Assembly (NCBI GenBank): GCA_039192165.1
Contig: JBCCXD010000003.1
Span: forward strand, 1 to 64,000
DNA from: Dinoroseobacter sp039192165
Lineage (GTDB): Bacteria; Pseudomonadota; Alphaproteobacteria; Rhodobacterales; Rhodobacteraceae
Length of the DNA stretch: 64,000 bases
Direction: 5' to 3'
Shown: piece after piece, positions 16,740 to 25,315 of the stretch
Layout: every line of letters begins with the position of its first letter
Position numbering within the stretch: position 1 is the first letter of the stretch
The notes under the pieces: model-generated
What the model was told of the DNA's origin: nothing
The model's input: the letters and a program-made list of their open reading frames with translations, nothing else
Databases searched by the model: none
Position numbers and translations under genes: made by a program

Positions 16740-17716
16740 TGCCCCATGATTCTCTTGCGCCGCTCTTGCATCTTTTCATTGGCAGCTGCGGTGCCATCAT
16801 GGAACGAGCCGAACCACTTGTCCCACGGGATCTCAAGACTGCCGTAGTTGCACTCGAAGTACCGGTGGTGCATCTGGTGGTGGAACGTGCCCAGAGAAAG
16901 GCGGTTTTTGTCGCCAAGAAGCAGCCCCTGAAAGCCGGTGTGGGTCGTGATCGCGGTCAGGAAGTAATACTGCAGGTGGAACAGAATATGCACCGGGTGC
17001 GCGCCTATGATGAGATGCACGAAAACCGACCCCAGGAAGATGAACTGCTCGACCGGGTGCATCGACATGCCGGACCACGGCCCAACGTTGATATTGCGGT
17101 GGTGCAGCGAATGCACATGCTTGTAGAGGAACGGAATGTGCAGCGCCCGGTGGATGATGTAGAAATAGAAGCTTTCCCAGATCGGGATCAGAAAGAAGAT
17201 CGCAACAAACCAGATCGGATTGGCCTCAAACGTGATCAGGCGCATGTGGCCATTGGCGAGCGCCCAGAAAAGCACCGCTTCAAAGGCGGTCCAGATGAGC
17301 ACGCCAGTGCCAAGCGTCCAGAACATGTTGTCCCGAACCTGACCGCCAAGGGTGAATTGGCGACCGTTGACCATCAGCGGACGCGGGTCGAACTTCAGCT
17401 TCTTGCCTTGGGCGGAATAGGTGTAGAACCACAGATGAAGTGATCCGGCGACCAGCAGGGTCAGCACGATATTGCGCAGATACATCTGCGCGATCCAGCC
17501 GACCTCGAAAGTCCTGACTGCCTCCAGGGGCGGCTGAAACCAGATGTAACAGATAAAAGCGATCCCGACGATGATCAGCTTTTCTGTGATTAGAAACCAC
17601 GAATTCCAAACCCATTTGGCCATCTCGACGGGATTGAGCGGCCAAATGAAAAAGGGGGATGTCCTGAGCGGCACATCCGGCAAATGGTTCCAGCCTTTAA
17701 GTTGCTCTTCAGACAT
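16736..17716 (-). CDS. Sterol desaturase/fatty-acid hydroxylase superfamily protein
   Basis: 326 residues with four or five hydrophobic segments. The diiron histidine boxes are visible: HRALH, HVHSLHH (HxxHH) and HHQMHH near residue 270, with WSGMSMHPVEQ between. The family is membrane-bound and oxygen-dependent, hydroxylating or desaturating lipids, carotenoids or related alcohols. It is first in a two-gene unit with the PanB-like gene and is divergent from a LysR regulator at 17815. The substrate is unknown. Confidence 0.88.
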   Translation of the reverse strand: MSEEQLKGWNHLPDVPLRTSPFFIWPLNPVEMAKWVWNSWFLITEKLIIVGIAFICYIWFQPPLEAVRTFEVGWIAQMYLRNIVLTLLVAGSLHLWFYTYSAQGKKLKFDPRPLMVNGRQFTLGGQVRDNMFWTLGTGVLIWTAFEAVLFWALANGHMRLITFEANPIWFVAIFFLIPIWESFYFYIIHRALHIPFLYKHVHSLHHRNINVGPWSGMSMHPVEQFIFLGSVFVHLIIGAHPVHILFHLQYYFLTAITTHTGFQGLLLGDKNRLSLGTFHHQMHHRYFECNYGSLEIPWDKWFGSFHDGTAAANEKMQERRKRIMGQ

Positions 17717-17814
17717 GCCTTAGCCCTCCTGTCCGGCGCAACGATGTTGACACACCTGATTTCCTGCAACAAACAGAATGAAATGATGAACTAACTCGGA
17801 AAATCTGATTTAAG

Positions 17815-18738
17815 ATGAGCCTTTCCCTGAAATCCATGCGGTATTTCAATACCGCGCTGGCCTACGGCAGTATCGCAAGGGCAGCCGAGCACCTGAACAT
17901 CGCAGCCTCAGCCGTGTCCGCGGCCATTGATCAGGTGGAGGAAACGTTTGAGCTGACCCTTGTAACGCGGCAACGGTCCCGGGGGATCACCGCGAATGCG
18001 AGTGGCCGTCTGGTCGCACAGAAATTCGAGCGGCTGCTGGAGGACTATCAGTCCATCCTCGTGGAAGGGGCGGAGTTAAAACAGTCCCTCAGTGGCGTCT
18101 TGCGCGTTGGCTACTATGCGCCCGTTGCCCCGGCTTTTTTGCCAGACATCTTCGCCACGATTTTGCCCAAGGATGGAAACGCAGTGCTGCATCTGCAGGA
18201 ATGTGACAACGACCAGGCGCAGGACGGGCTGCTAAACGGAGACTTCGATGTCATCCTCTTTGTCAGCGATGGGGCCAGGTTGTCCATCGACTTTGACGTT
18301 CTGATCGAGGCTGCACCCTATTGCCTGCTTCCCGCGTCACATCCATTGACCGGACAGGGGAGCGTCAGCATGGCCGAAATCGCGGAGCAAAATCTTGTGG
18401 TGCTCGATCGTCCTGTCGCGGCGTCCTATTACCAGAAGCTCTTTCAGAACTTCGTTGCGACGCCAAAGATTGCCGCCTTCGCCAATTCGACCGAGATGGT
18501 CCGAAGCCTTGTCAGCCAGGGGCTCGGCTGCGCTGTCCTCAACATGAAACCACTGACCGAGGTTTCCTATACCGGAGACACCCTCGCAATCCGACCAATC
18601 TCTGATCCGTTGCGTCCGCTGACCTTGTCAATTGCTTATGACCATTCACGACCGAGGCGCATCGTTGAACAATTCGTTCAAACCACCCGCAGGTACTTTG
18701 AAAGCAAAGGAGCGATGCACTGCGCCGCTATCTGTTGA
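17815..18738 (+). CDS. LysR-family transcriptional regulator
   Basis: 307 residues with an N-terminal HTH (LKSMRYFNTALAYGSIARAA then EHLNIAASAVSAAIDQVEE), followed by TLVTRQRSRGITANASGRL and the effector-binding domain. It lies head-to-head with the desaturase/PanB-like pair, 98 bases away, and is the likely regulator of that pair. The intergenic region contains TTGACA at about 17747 as a possible -35 element. Confidence 0.88.
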   Translation: MSLSLKSMRYFNTALAYGSIARAAEHLNIAASAVSAAIDQVEETFELTLVTRQRSRGITANASGRLVAQKFERLLEDYQSILVEGAELKQSLSGVLRVGYYAPVAPAFLPDIFATILPKDGNAVLHLQECDNDQAQDGLLNGDFDVILFVSDGARLSIDFDVLIEAAPYCLLPASHPLTGQGSVSMAEIAEQNLVVLDRPVAASYYQKLFQNFVATPKIAAFANSTEMVRSLVSQGLGCAVLNMKPLTEVSYTGDTLAIRPISDPLRPLTLSIAYDHSRPRRIVEQFVQTTRRYFESKGAMHCAAIC

Positions 18739-19247
18739 AGGGTCGGGATGACGGCATGTAACTTGCCAACGGCAGTTTGGGGGATTCCGCCGCAGCATCG
18801 ACGGGGCTCGCCGAGGCCAGTTCTTTTGGTTTTCCCCACTGAAGTGGTCGTCCGCTATTTTCGGGAAAACGGAGGAATACCGTGGCCCACAAGCGCCTGC
18901 ATCCTGTAAGCCAGACGTCGACCAAGTGTCTCTCGCCAGCAGGCCCGACTGCTGGTCGAACCATAGCGCTAAGAACAGAGGAGAGGCGTGGCCGTTAGCC
19001 GCATTCACGCTTCGCTTTTTGCAACCCGAAAACAACACTAGCAACCCCTACCGTATGCTTTCTGAATAGTGTTTCAGTTGAAGGCAGAGTGGTACAAATT
19101 ACCCCCTTCGCAGGGTTCGCCAGGAAGGACTCCTGACTGATCTCCAAGCAGGCCTCCCAGCGGAACCTGGCCAAATCGATGATACGACCGCAAAGAGCGG
19201 ATAGCCGACTAGGCGATTGAGCAGCCAACCGCCACCCTCTTGGTCGA
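18739..19247. other. Noncoding stretch
   Basis: About 500 bases between the LysR gene and the reductase operon. Short open frames exist on both strands, but none shows a recognisable domain or ribosome site. I see no hairpin with a T-run. It could hold decayed gene fragments, but I cannot identify any. Confidence 0.4.
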
Positions 19248-20897
19248 TCAAGTCAGCTCGCCTTGTGCCTCAGAGCTTGATTGCCCGTCCGGCGAAAGGG
19301 ACCCCCTATATCGAACGATGAGTCCGCCGCCGAGTGGCGCACTCAGGCTCACATCGAAATGGAACTTGCCGTTCTTGCCGTACTCACGGCTTTCGCTTCT
19401 TGGCAAAAGAAAGCTCGGTAAGGGAACACCAAGAAACCATCCGCGCCGAACAGGCAGATGCAGACTGTCGTCGGCTACGGGTAGATCCTGTTCGAACTTA
19501 AATGGACCAAAGCGCTCGCGATACCGATAGGCGGATGGTGAGGGCGAACAGTGGGATCGAAAGAGTTTCCCATCGAAGTTCCGTTCCCAGATTTCTGATT
19601 TGCCGACGCGTGTTTTGGTTATTGTGATTTTCGCGTTTGGGCTTTCTTGCGGAAACCCGAAGCACCAGGCTGCAACGCGTGCAATCAAGGATGAGCCTCG
19701 GGTGACGGCTGCGGTGCCAGAAAAACTGCTGAGGTCCTGAACGGAATGCAAGGCTCGTACTTCATTCGGAAGCTTGTCCCACCTGTCTCTGAGAGCCGCC
19801 GCAAAGAGCGTCGGGTGATCTTGCATGGTTACCTGTGTAGTTATCGCCAGACCAGACATGGCACATTCAATTGCATCGCGAGGCAGTTCCGCGAGGCAGG
19901 CGCGTGCGCCAGGCTTGACCAGGTCCGGTTGTCTTGCGACCGCACGACAGATCAGGGCCGGAACAAAAGGGCCGTCGCCCTTTTCGGCGATCAATGTCCA
20001 TTGGCGTAAAACAGGAGAACCATTGACCGTGCCAACTACCGAGACTTGCATGCCGCCGCGATCAGATCCGAATGGGAAGAGTGCCTTCGAAATTGCGTGT
20101 AGCAGAGATATGGCATTGCTCGGTAATTTGAACGGTGCAAAACGCCTGGCGCGCGCCAAAAGAGAAAGGGCTGCATTCATGATCCCCAACTCAAGGCCAG
20201 CCCGGAAGGTCACGCTTTGCGCTGCGATCTTTTCGAGGAGTAGTTTCAAATCGGGTACGTCTATAGCATATGCGGGCCGCTTCAGGTTGCGTGAAAGGCG
20301 ATAGAAGCGCTTGTCTGTCCAACCAGCAATCGGCCTCCACTTGCCGCCGCGCAGAACCTTAAACTCATGACCGACGCCACCGGTGATGCTCTCGATAACA
20401 GATCGGCCCCGCGGTGCTTTGTTGCCCGGAAGGATGACCGTGTCGATGAGGTCGACAGAGTCGAAGCCCACAGCAAGGTCGGTCGCTACACTGGAGGACA
20501 CTCCCGGTACGCTGGACGCACCAGATAAAACAAAAACCCCGGCGGCTCGCGCCGCTGCATCCAACTGGGAGATGCCTTTTGTAAACTCTGACGCATCAGA
20601 CAAGTCGAGATAATGACATTGCGCTTCGATACACATTTTGGGAATACGGTAGCAGTCTGCTCCGTATTGCTGAAAGGGGCCGGCCGCATCAACCAAGATA
20701 TCGGGTTTTGGATCAAATAGGGCGTTCGGAGACGCATCGACATTGCGTTCAATCGCGAGTGCCCCAAGATCTTTGGCCACCGAAAGTGCTTTATGTGGGG
20801 TACGACCGGCCAACCAGACATTGTGTCCGTCGCGCATCAGCAGACGCGCAATCAAAGAACCGAAAACGCCATACCCGCCAACGATTACGACATTCAT
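19248..20897 (-). CDS. Saccharopine-dehydrogenase-like NAD(P)-binding protein with DUF4166 domain
   Basis: 549 residues. The N-terminus is a Rossmann fold (MNVVIVGGYGVFGSLIARLL, G-G-x-G-x-x-G) with ILVDAAGPFQQYG and HYLDLSDA, as in saccharopine-dehydrogenase-like reductases. The last about 180 residues (LPNEVRALHSVQDLSSFSGTA, ITITKTRVGKSEIWERNFDG, FRYRERFGPFKFEQDLPV) are a DUF4166 domain. It is the last gene of a four-gene operon, overlapping the DCC gene by ATGA. A stand-alone DUF4166 protein is also encoded in the same operon. Confidence 0.85.
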   Translation of the reverse strand: MNVVIVGGYGVFGSLIARLLMRDGHNVWLAGRTPHKALSVAKDLGALAIERNVDASPNALFDPKPDILVDAAGPFQQYGADCYRIPKMCIEAQCHYLDLSDASEFTKGISQLDAAARAAGVFVLSGASSVPGVSSSVATDLAVGFDSVDLIDTVILPGNKAPRGRSVIESITGGVGHEFKVLRGGKWRPIAGWTDKRFYRLSRNLKRPAYAIDVPDLKLLLEKIAAQSVTFRAGLELGIMNAALSLLARARRFAPFKLPSNAISLLHAISKALFPFGSDRGGMQVSVVGTVNGSPVLRQWTLIAEKGDGPFVPALICRAVARQPDLVKPGARACLAELPRDAIECAMSGLAITTQVTMQDHPTLFAAALRDRWDKLPNEVRALHSVQDLSSFSGTAAVTRGSSLIARVAAWCFGFPQESPNAKITITKTRVGKSEIWERNFDGKLFRSHCSPSPSAYRYRERFGPFKFEQDLPVADDSLHLPVRRGWFLGVPLPSFLLPRSESREYGKNGKFHFDVSLSAPLGGGLIVRYRGSLSPDGQSSSEAQGELT

Positions 20898-21355
20898 CTG
20901 ATGAGCCTTGCGAGCAAGTCGGGACTGGGTCTTTTACAGATGTCTGTGCGCCCAAACCAGAAGCGATTGCGTGCAATCCTCCGGTATAGCCATGCGCGCG
21001 AGCTTTGAGGTAACCGTGCTACCGCAAGTGCCAAGAATCGGGCGCAGTCTGCATAAAGAGCAATGCGGATCATAGCATCAAAACCCGTGTATGCCTTGCC
21101 TTGCTCCAGGTAGAGCCAACTTTCCGGATCGTCGGGAGCCATCTCGAAATGGCACAAAACGGCTTGCCCTAAGGAGCTTTGTACAGGGCAAATTCTTATA
21201 TCACCGCTTCGATCCAGTTTTGAGATCGCGCGCGCGCCAAAGCAGCAAAGCACGCATTCACCATCCATGAAGGCAATCGGTGTGCTGTCGTCGAATTCTG
21301 GTACAGCGGGATCACTGCGGTAGGAGAATGCTCTTTGGTCAATGCAGTCTTTCAT
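20894..21355 (-). CDS. DCC-family (DUF393) thiol-disulfide oxidoreductase
   Basis: About 153 residues from ATG 21355, preceded by GAGG; an upstream TTG is possible. The motif FMDGECVLCCFGARAISKLD (DG.C..C) defines the DCC family, and LLYLEQG-type and RIARNRFWFG segments complete the domain. Members are predicted thioredoxin-like oxidoreductases of unknown substrate. The start lies inside the 3' end of the DUF4166 gene and the stop overlaps the reductase start, so all three are tightly coupled. Confidence 0.85.
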   Translation of the reverse strand: MKDCIDQRAFSYRSDPAVPEFDDSTPIAFMDGECVLCCFGARAISKLDRSGDIRICPVQSSLGQAVLCHFEMAPDDPESWLYLEQGKAYTGFDAMIRIALYADCARFLALAVARLPQSSRAWLYRRIARNRFWFGRTDICKRPSPDLLARLIR

Positions 21356-22061
21356 GCGACCCTCTAACAATGTCGGCGTCTCTGAAGCGTGCCGATTGAG
21401 AAATCATGGTTCCAAAGAAGGGGTGCCTCAAATCTAGCGAAAATCGAAACTTACCTTCGCCTAGCTCTTCGTGACCGACCACAAGTTCCCCGGGTGAAAA
21501 TAAGCGTGGCAGTGCGAGACGCAGGCGCCCGATGTTGATGAAGTAACCGGCACTTATGAACCAAAGCGCATGTGGGGTGGCTTCCAATCGCAGAGCCATG
21601 CCGATCCCATATCCAATGTACTCTTCCAATCCCGTCGGCCCTGCAAATCGCTTTGAGCTACAAACAGTCTGAGGAAAACCCTTCTCCTTACCATATTGGC
21701 GGATCCAGAATTGTCCGTTTGTCGCTGCGTCTTCGGTTACGACAACAACTGCCGCGCGGCCAACCGAACTCGAGTCGTAAGGAAGAGGTGCACCAATCGC
21801 GCGGGCCAGAAAGGCAAGCAACCGGCCGGCACGGTTCATTTTCATGTCAGTGACTTCGCCCTGGTAGGCGACGCTTGCTCCGCTCGAAAGGCGCTTGCCA
21901 AATCTACAGCGAATTGAATGAGGCAAACGGGCCCACGCTGCTTCCCCCATCAACCTACGAAAACGGTCGTCGCTTATGCATTTATTGGTGGGCTCAGACC
22001 GATTGCTTGCGCCGGCAAGGCTAAGAGCCGCCACATGACTGGTTTTCTGATTATCGTACAT
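21339..22061 (-). CDS. DUF4166-domain protein
   Basis: 240 residues. The core (FRRLMGEAAWARLPHSIRCRF, VTDMKMNRAGRLLAFLARAIG, QFWIRQYGKEKGFPQTVCSS, late FSPGELVVGHEELGEGKFRF) fits DUF4166, a family of unknown function also found here as the C-terminal domain of the reductase. The first 38 residues look unconserved, and the real start may be the ATG before GEAAWARLP. It is the second gene of the GbsR-led operon. Confidence 0.75.
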   Translation of the reverse strand: MYDNQKTSHVAALSLAGASNRSEPTNKCISDDRFRRLMGEAAWARLPHSIRCRFGKRLSSGASVAYQGEVTDMKMNRAGRLLAFLARAIGAPLPYDSSSVGRAAVVVVTEDAATNGQFWIRQYGKEKGFPQTVCSSKRFAGPTGLEEYIGYGIGMALRLEATPHALWFISAGYFINIGRLRLALPRLFSPGELVVGHEELGEGKFRFSLDLRHPFFGTMISQSARFRDADIVRGSHERLH

Positions 22062-22110
22062 TCTGTTCTTTCTGTTTTAAGGGAAATTGGCTGTCAAATT
22101 TTTTTTTGCT

Positions 22111-22665
22111 TTATTTGCCACCCGCAAACTTGAGAAGAGATACCACCCGACTGCCCATGTTCATGAGTCTCAAGAGAGCCGGTCTGGGCACGGTGAGTAT
22201 GTCATTATACCAGGTATCAGCAGTCTTAAGAAAATCGTGCATCGCACGCATCCGTTCAAGAACAACAGGATTAAGCTCGCTCTCGCCTTCTGCTTGATCG
22301 ACACAGGCACTCAAAGCCGCAGCCGCTGGATCTATTTCACGTTCCTTGCGACCTTGAGCAATTCGAATGACCATTTCCCAGACATCAGTTTCGGCTTCGA
22401 AATGTTCCCTGCGTTCACCGGGGATTGGAACGCGTCGGATCAATCGCCAGCTCACCAACTCTTTCAAAGAGTTTGAAACATTGGATCGCGCGATCCCCAG
22501 ACTTTCGGAGATCTCTTCGGCATTTAGCGGCTTCACGCTCAAGTACAGTAAGGCATGGATCTGCGCGACTGAGCGGTTTACGCCCCACTGGTTACCCATA
22601 TCGCCCCAGTAGAGGATGAAACTACTGGTCGAAGAAGAAGATGTCTTGTCATTTATTTCTGTCAT
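22111..22665 (-). CDS. GbsR/MarR-family transcriptional regulator
   Basis: 184 residues. GNQWGVNRSVAQIHALLYLS then PLNAEEISESLGIARSNVSN and SLKELVSWRLIRRVPIPGER are diagnostic of GbsR-type winged helices. It is first in the operon with DUF4166, DCC and the reductase genes. A perfect 16-bp palindrome overlaps its own start codon, so autorepression of the whole operon is likely. Confidence 0.88.
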   Translation of the reverse strand: MTEINDKTSSSSTSSFILYWGDMGNQWGVNRSVAQIHALLYLSVKPLNAEEISESLGIARSNVSNSLKELVSWRLIRRVPIPGERREHFEAETDVWEMVIRIAQGRKEREIDPAAAALSACVDQAEGESELNPVVLERMRAMHDFLKTADTWYNDILTVPRPALLRLMNMGSRVVSLLKFAGGK

Positions 22666-22672
22666 GACAGAA
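22657..22672. promoter_or_regulatory. Palindromic operator over the GbsR start codon
   Basis: TTCTGTCATGACAGAA is a perfect 16-bp palindrome; the central ATG-containing part is the GbsR start codon. Binding here would block translation or transcription of the operon. Assignment to GbsR itself is inferred from position. Confidence 0.55.
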
Positions 22673-22941
22673 TTATCGAAAATTTAAGACACTGAGTCAA
22701 GCCGCTTCATAAACGCTCATTAGAACAGTCTATGATACTGTAAAAAGCACGTCTTCATCATACGCGGGCTCCCGACGGAAAGAACGCAAGTATATGCTAG
22801 TGAGTACTCTCGTGGTTTGCTGCTTCGTCCGCGTAGCGGTCATCCACACTTTCCACCGCGTCCCAGAAGCCGGCCGAAAGCATCATATGTCTCCTATGAG
22901 CGAAATCAGCTCCTATATCCCGCCAACGACGTATGTAACTG

Positions 22942-23757
22942 TCAGACTGCAATGAACGGCCGGCCGGACAGGGCTTGGAAAAAGAGACCAGCAGTTGCGA
23001 GCGCATATGCAGTGGCTCCGAACCAAACCAGCGCAAGTCGCTTAGGCGCCGCGAAATGATCTAAAAATGCTCCAAACAGTGGCAGGGCCTGCATCGCGTG
23101 TAGCGCAAGAAAGTGCGCGGGACGCAAATCTCCGACCTCCATTGACCATCCAAAGACCTGTAGAGAACTGTGGTCCGCGCTGGGCGTCCCGACCAGTGAG
23201 GAGCCGTTTCCACCGATGTAGCCAGCCACAAGAAGAGTAAGCAGAAAAGACAACCCAAAACCGAGCACAGTTCCCAACCGCAAAGCAGGGGAGAGATTGG
23301 CATCGTGATCGGCCCAGGCTGCATAGCCAAAGACGCCAATTCCGGCGACAAGCAACACTGCTCCATACGCCATAACGATTGTGTACATGAACTCATTGAA
23401 AGGGGTGGACAGGTTGAAATGCGAAGCTTCGCCTAAGCCCGCCTGCATGAAGATGTACGCCATTTCCGCAAGAAAACACGCTGCCATGACAACCAAGGTT
23501 ATTTTAAGCAGCCGGTGCGATCTCCAGTCGTCTGACAGCCTTGTTTCCAGCCAGGCGATCGTTGCAAAAAGCAAAGCGAATGACGCGGAAAACTTAGCTG
23601 GTTTTGCCCACAATGGCAGGCCGTTTAGAAGTCGCTGTTCGACAGTTCCGGCGGCCAAGGAAAGTGCCAGAAGCGCAAGAGAGAACCCAAGGAGTACGAC
23701 TGATAACGGTGGCGCAGGACGCGGTATCTTGGAGTTGCTAAGATTAGGCGCTGACAC
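22942..23757 (-). CDS. Multi-pass membrane protein of unknown function
   Basis: 271 residues with about seven hydrophobic helices (SVVLLGFSLALLALSLAAG, FSASFALLFATIAWL, LLKITLVVMAACFLAEMAYI, VMAYGAVLLVAGIGVFGYA, LGFGLSFLLTLLVAGYIG, HFLALHAMQALPLFGAFL, LVWFGATAYALATAGLFFQ). The paired histidines in HFLALHAMQ could bind a metal or heme, but I do not recognise the family. It overlaps the ABA4-like gene upstream by 14 bases, so both form one unit. Confidence 0.7.
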   Translation of the reverse strand: MSAPNLSNSKIPRPAPPLSVVLLGFSLALLALSLAAGTVEQRLLNGLPLWAKPAKFSASFALLFATIAWLETRLSDDWRSHRLLKITLVVMAACFLAEMAYIFMQAGLGEASHFNLSTPFNEFMYTIVMAYGAVLLVAGIGVFGYAAWADHDANLSPALRLGTVLGFGLSFLLTLLVAGYIGGNGSSLVGTPSADHSSLQVFGWSMEVGDLRPAHFLALHAMQALPLFGAFLDHFAAPKRLALVWFGATAYALATAGLFFQALSGRPFIAV

Positions 23758-24196
23758 GACGAGACCCTCTCAAACTGAGCGGCGCGCCACGTGCAGCACC
23801 CTCCATGCCAAGAGCCAGAATGACACCGGCCGGGCCAAACATAAGTGTGGTGAAGAGGACCGGAAGTTGCAGCCAGCGACTGATGCCAACGCGGTCAAGC
23901 CGGTCCGCCAAGTAAGCGCCGATCATAAGGTCGAATGCGAGATAGTGGATCCAACCGGCGAGCAGCAGTTCGTCGACTGTGAAGAGCTGGCGCACTTCAG
24001 ACAGGCTCCCGTAGCCTCCTCCGGACAAGGTGAAAAAAGCAAAGATATAGGCCGAGTAAACCAGGCCCAATGTTGCTGGAATGATAAGTCTTGGCAGAGC
24101 ATTAAGGAACGGCCAACGCCTTGGAGCGACTGCCAGAATGACCCACCCTATCATGGCAATCGTACCTGTAGCCGAAAATACTTGGTCTAACGTCAT
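23744..24196 (-). CDS. ABA4-like family membrane protein
   Basis: 150 residues with four hydrophobic segments. The conserved block LLAGWIHYLAFDLMIGAYLA DRLDR (positions about 85-110) matches the ABA4-like (DUF4281) family, named for the plant neoxanthin-synthesis protein. Bacterial members are of unknown role, and no carotenoid gene is nearby. It is coupled to the following 7-TM protein gene. Confidence 0.8.
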   Translation of the reverse strand: MTLDQVFSATGTIAMIGWVILAVAPRRWPFLNALPRLIIPATLGLVYSAYIFAFFTLSGGGYGSLSEVRQLFTVDELLLAGWIHYLAFDLMIGAYLADRLDRVGISRWLQLPVLFTTLMFGPAGVILALGMEGAARGAPLSLRGSRRVSA

Positions 24197-24280
24197 TTTG
24201 TTGGCGCGCTCCTTGCGAGACGGGTTTTGCGCTTGCTGCGACAGGTTGAGGGGGTTTGGTTTGGACGTTTACGCCTTGGA

Positions 24281-25192
24281 CTAGAACGCAATTGAAGCAG
24301 CCAGCCCAAACAACGGTGCCGTGTCGTAGTCTTCATCGAACACTTTCGTTCCCGCTTGGTCAAAGAGCTCTAAGGAGCCACCTGTCGCAGCGCCAGCGAA
24401 ACCCGAAAGAGTGACCCGTTCATTGGGTTTGTACTGCGCAAGAAAAATAACGGGTATGCTGGAGTCACGTCCAACCCCATTTGTGATCGGACTTCTATCG
24501 TCCAGTTGGAACTCGAACTCCTCCAGTCGCGCTTCGAGCCCAAACTCCCAGTTATTATTGGGTTCGTAGGATAGCCGAAGACCCGGTCCGCGCGACGCCG
24601 CAAAGCCCGGCCCGGTTGAAATGGACCATTCCTCTGTGAACTGCCAATCGATGATTAAGAAGGGAAAGATTGATGGATCGTCGTCAGTCACAAGCGTTTC
24701 GGCAATCCCGAGACCGGGTCCGATGAACAAGTTTGGCGACACTTGCCAGCCCACGCCACCAAGCAAGGAGAAGCTGGCTCCATCACCAAAGCTGACACTA
24801 TCTTCGCCTTGAAAGGTAAGGCTTGGTGTAAAGAACGCACGGGCGCCTCCGCCCACATCGAAGCTGATCGGCAAACCGATGGAAAACTCGTCAACATCGA
24901 CAGTCTGATCCCCAAGGAACAGCGTATCGAACTCATATGATGTCCGCCCCAAAAGCACCTCAGCCCCGAAACTAAGCTGAGGTGTTGAAGTCCAGGTTGT
25001 GCTGGCGCCGATCACCGCGCGGGAGAATTGTATCGTATCATCTGATCCCAAATCGGATTCTCCAGACCCGATGGCAGCAAGTGTTGCGTTGCTCGAAAAG
25101 CCGGCTTCGAAGCTTTGTGCGCGTGCGGACCCTACTTCTGCGGCAAGACCGGCTGCGGCTAGAATAACGGTCGCGTTTGTCTTGGTGATCAA
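24281..25192 (-). CDS. Putative outer-membrane beta-barrel protein
   Basis: 303 residues with a signal peptide ending near GSARA. The rest is alternating polar and hydrophobic strands (RAVIGASTTWTSTPQLSFGA, FSIGLPISFDVGGGARAFFT, PLFGLAASIAF), ending in Phe as BAM substrates do. It resembles barrel proteins annotated as hypothetical or transporter-like outer-membrane proteins. It lies downstream of the SDR gene on the same strand and may share its transcript. Confidence 0.6.
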   Translation of the reverse strand: MITKTNATVILAAAGLAAEVGSARAQSFEAGFSSNATLAAIGSGESDLGSDDTIQFSRAVIGASTTWTSTPQLSFGAEVLLGRTSYEFDTLFLGDQTVDVDEFSIGLPISFDVGGGARAFFTPSLTFQGEDSVSFGDGASFSLLGGVGWQVSPNLFIGPGLGIAETLVTDDDPSIFPFLIIDWQFTEEWSISTGPGFAASRGPGLRLSYEPNNNWEFGLEARLEEFEFQLDDRSPITNGVGRDSSIPVIFLAQYKPNERVTLSGFAGAATGGSLELFDQAGTKVFDEDYDTAPLFGLAASIAF

Positions 25193-25315
25193 GTTGAGTT
25201 TTCCTCGATTGGCGGTGAATCGGTTTCTGGGTCCCGGTCAGGGCGCAGAAACCGATGTTCTTTCTTCTGGGCTCTGTTGTTCGCTTCCGTTGGTTTGGCG
25301 CGAAGACGCGCATCC

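Noticed and set aside
18995..19228. 77-residue minus-strand frame
   Set aside because: No domain or ribosome site; could not be tied to any family.
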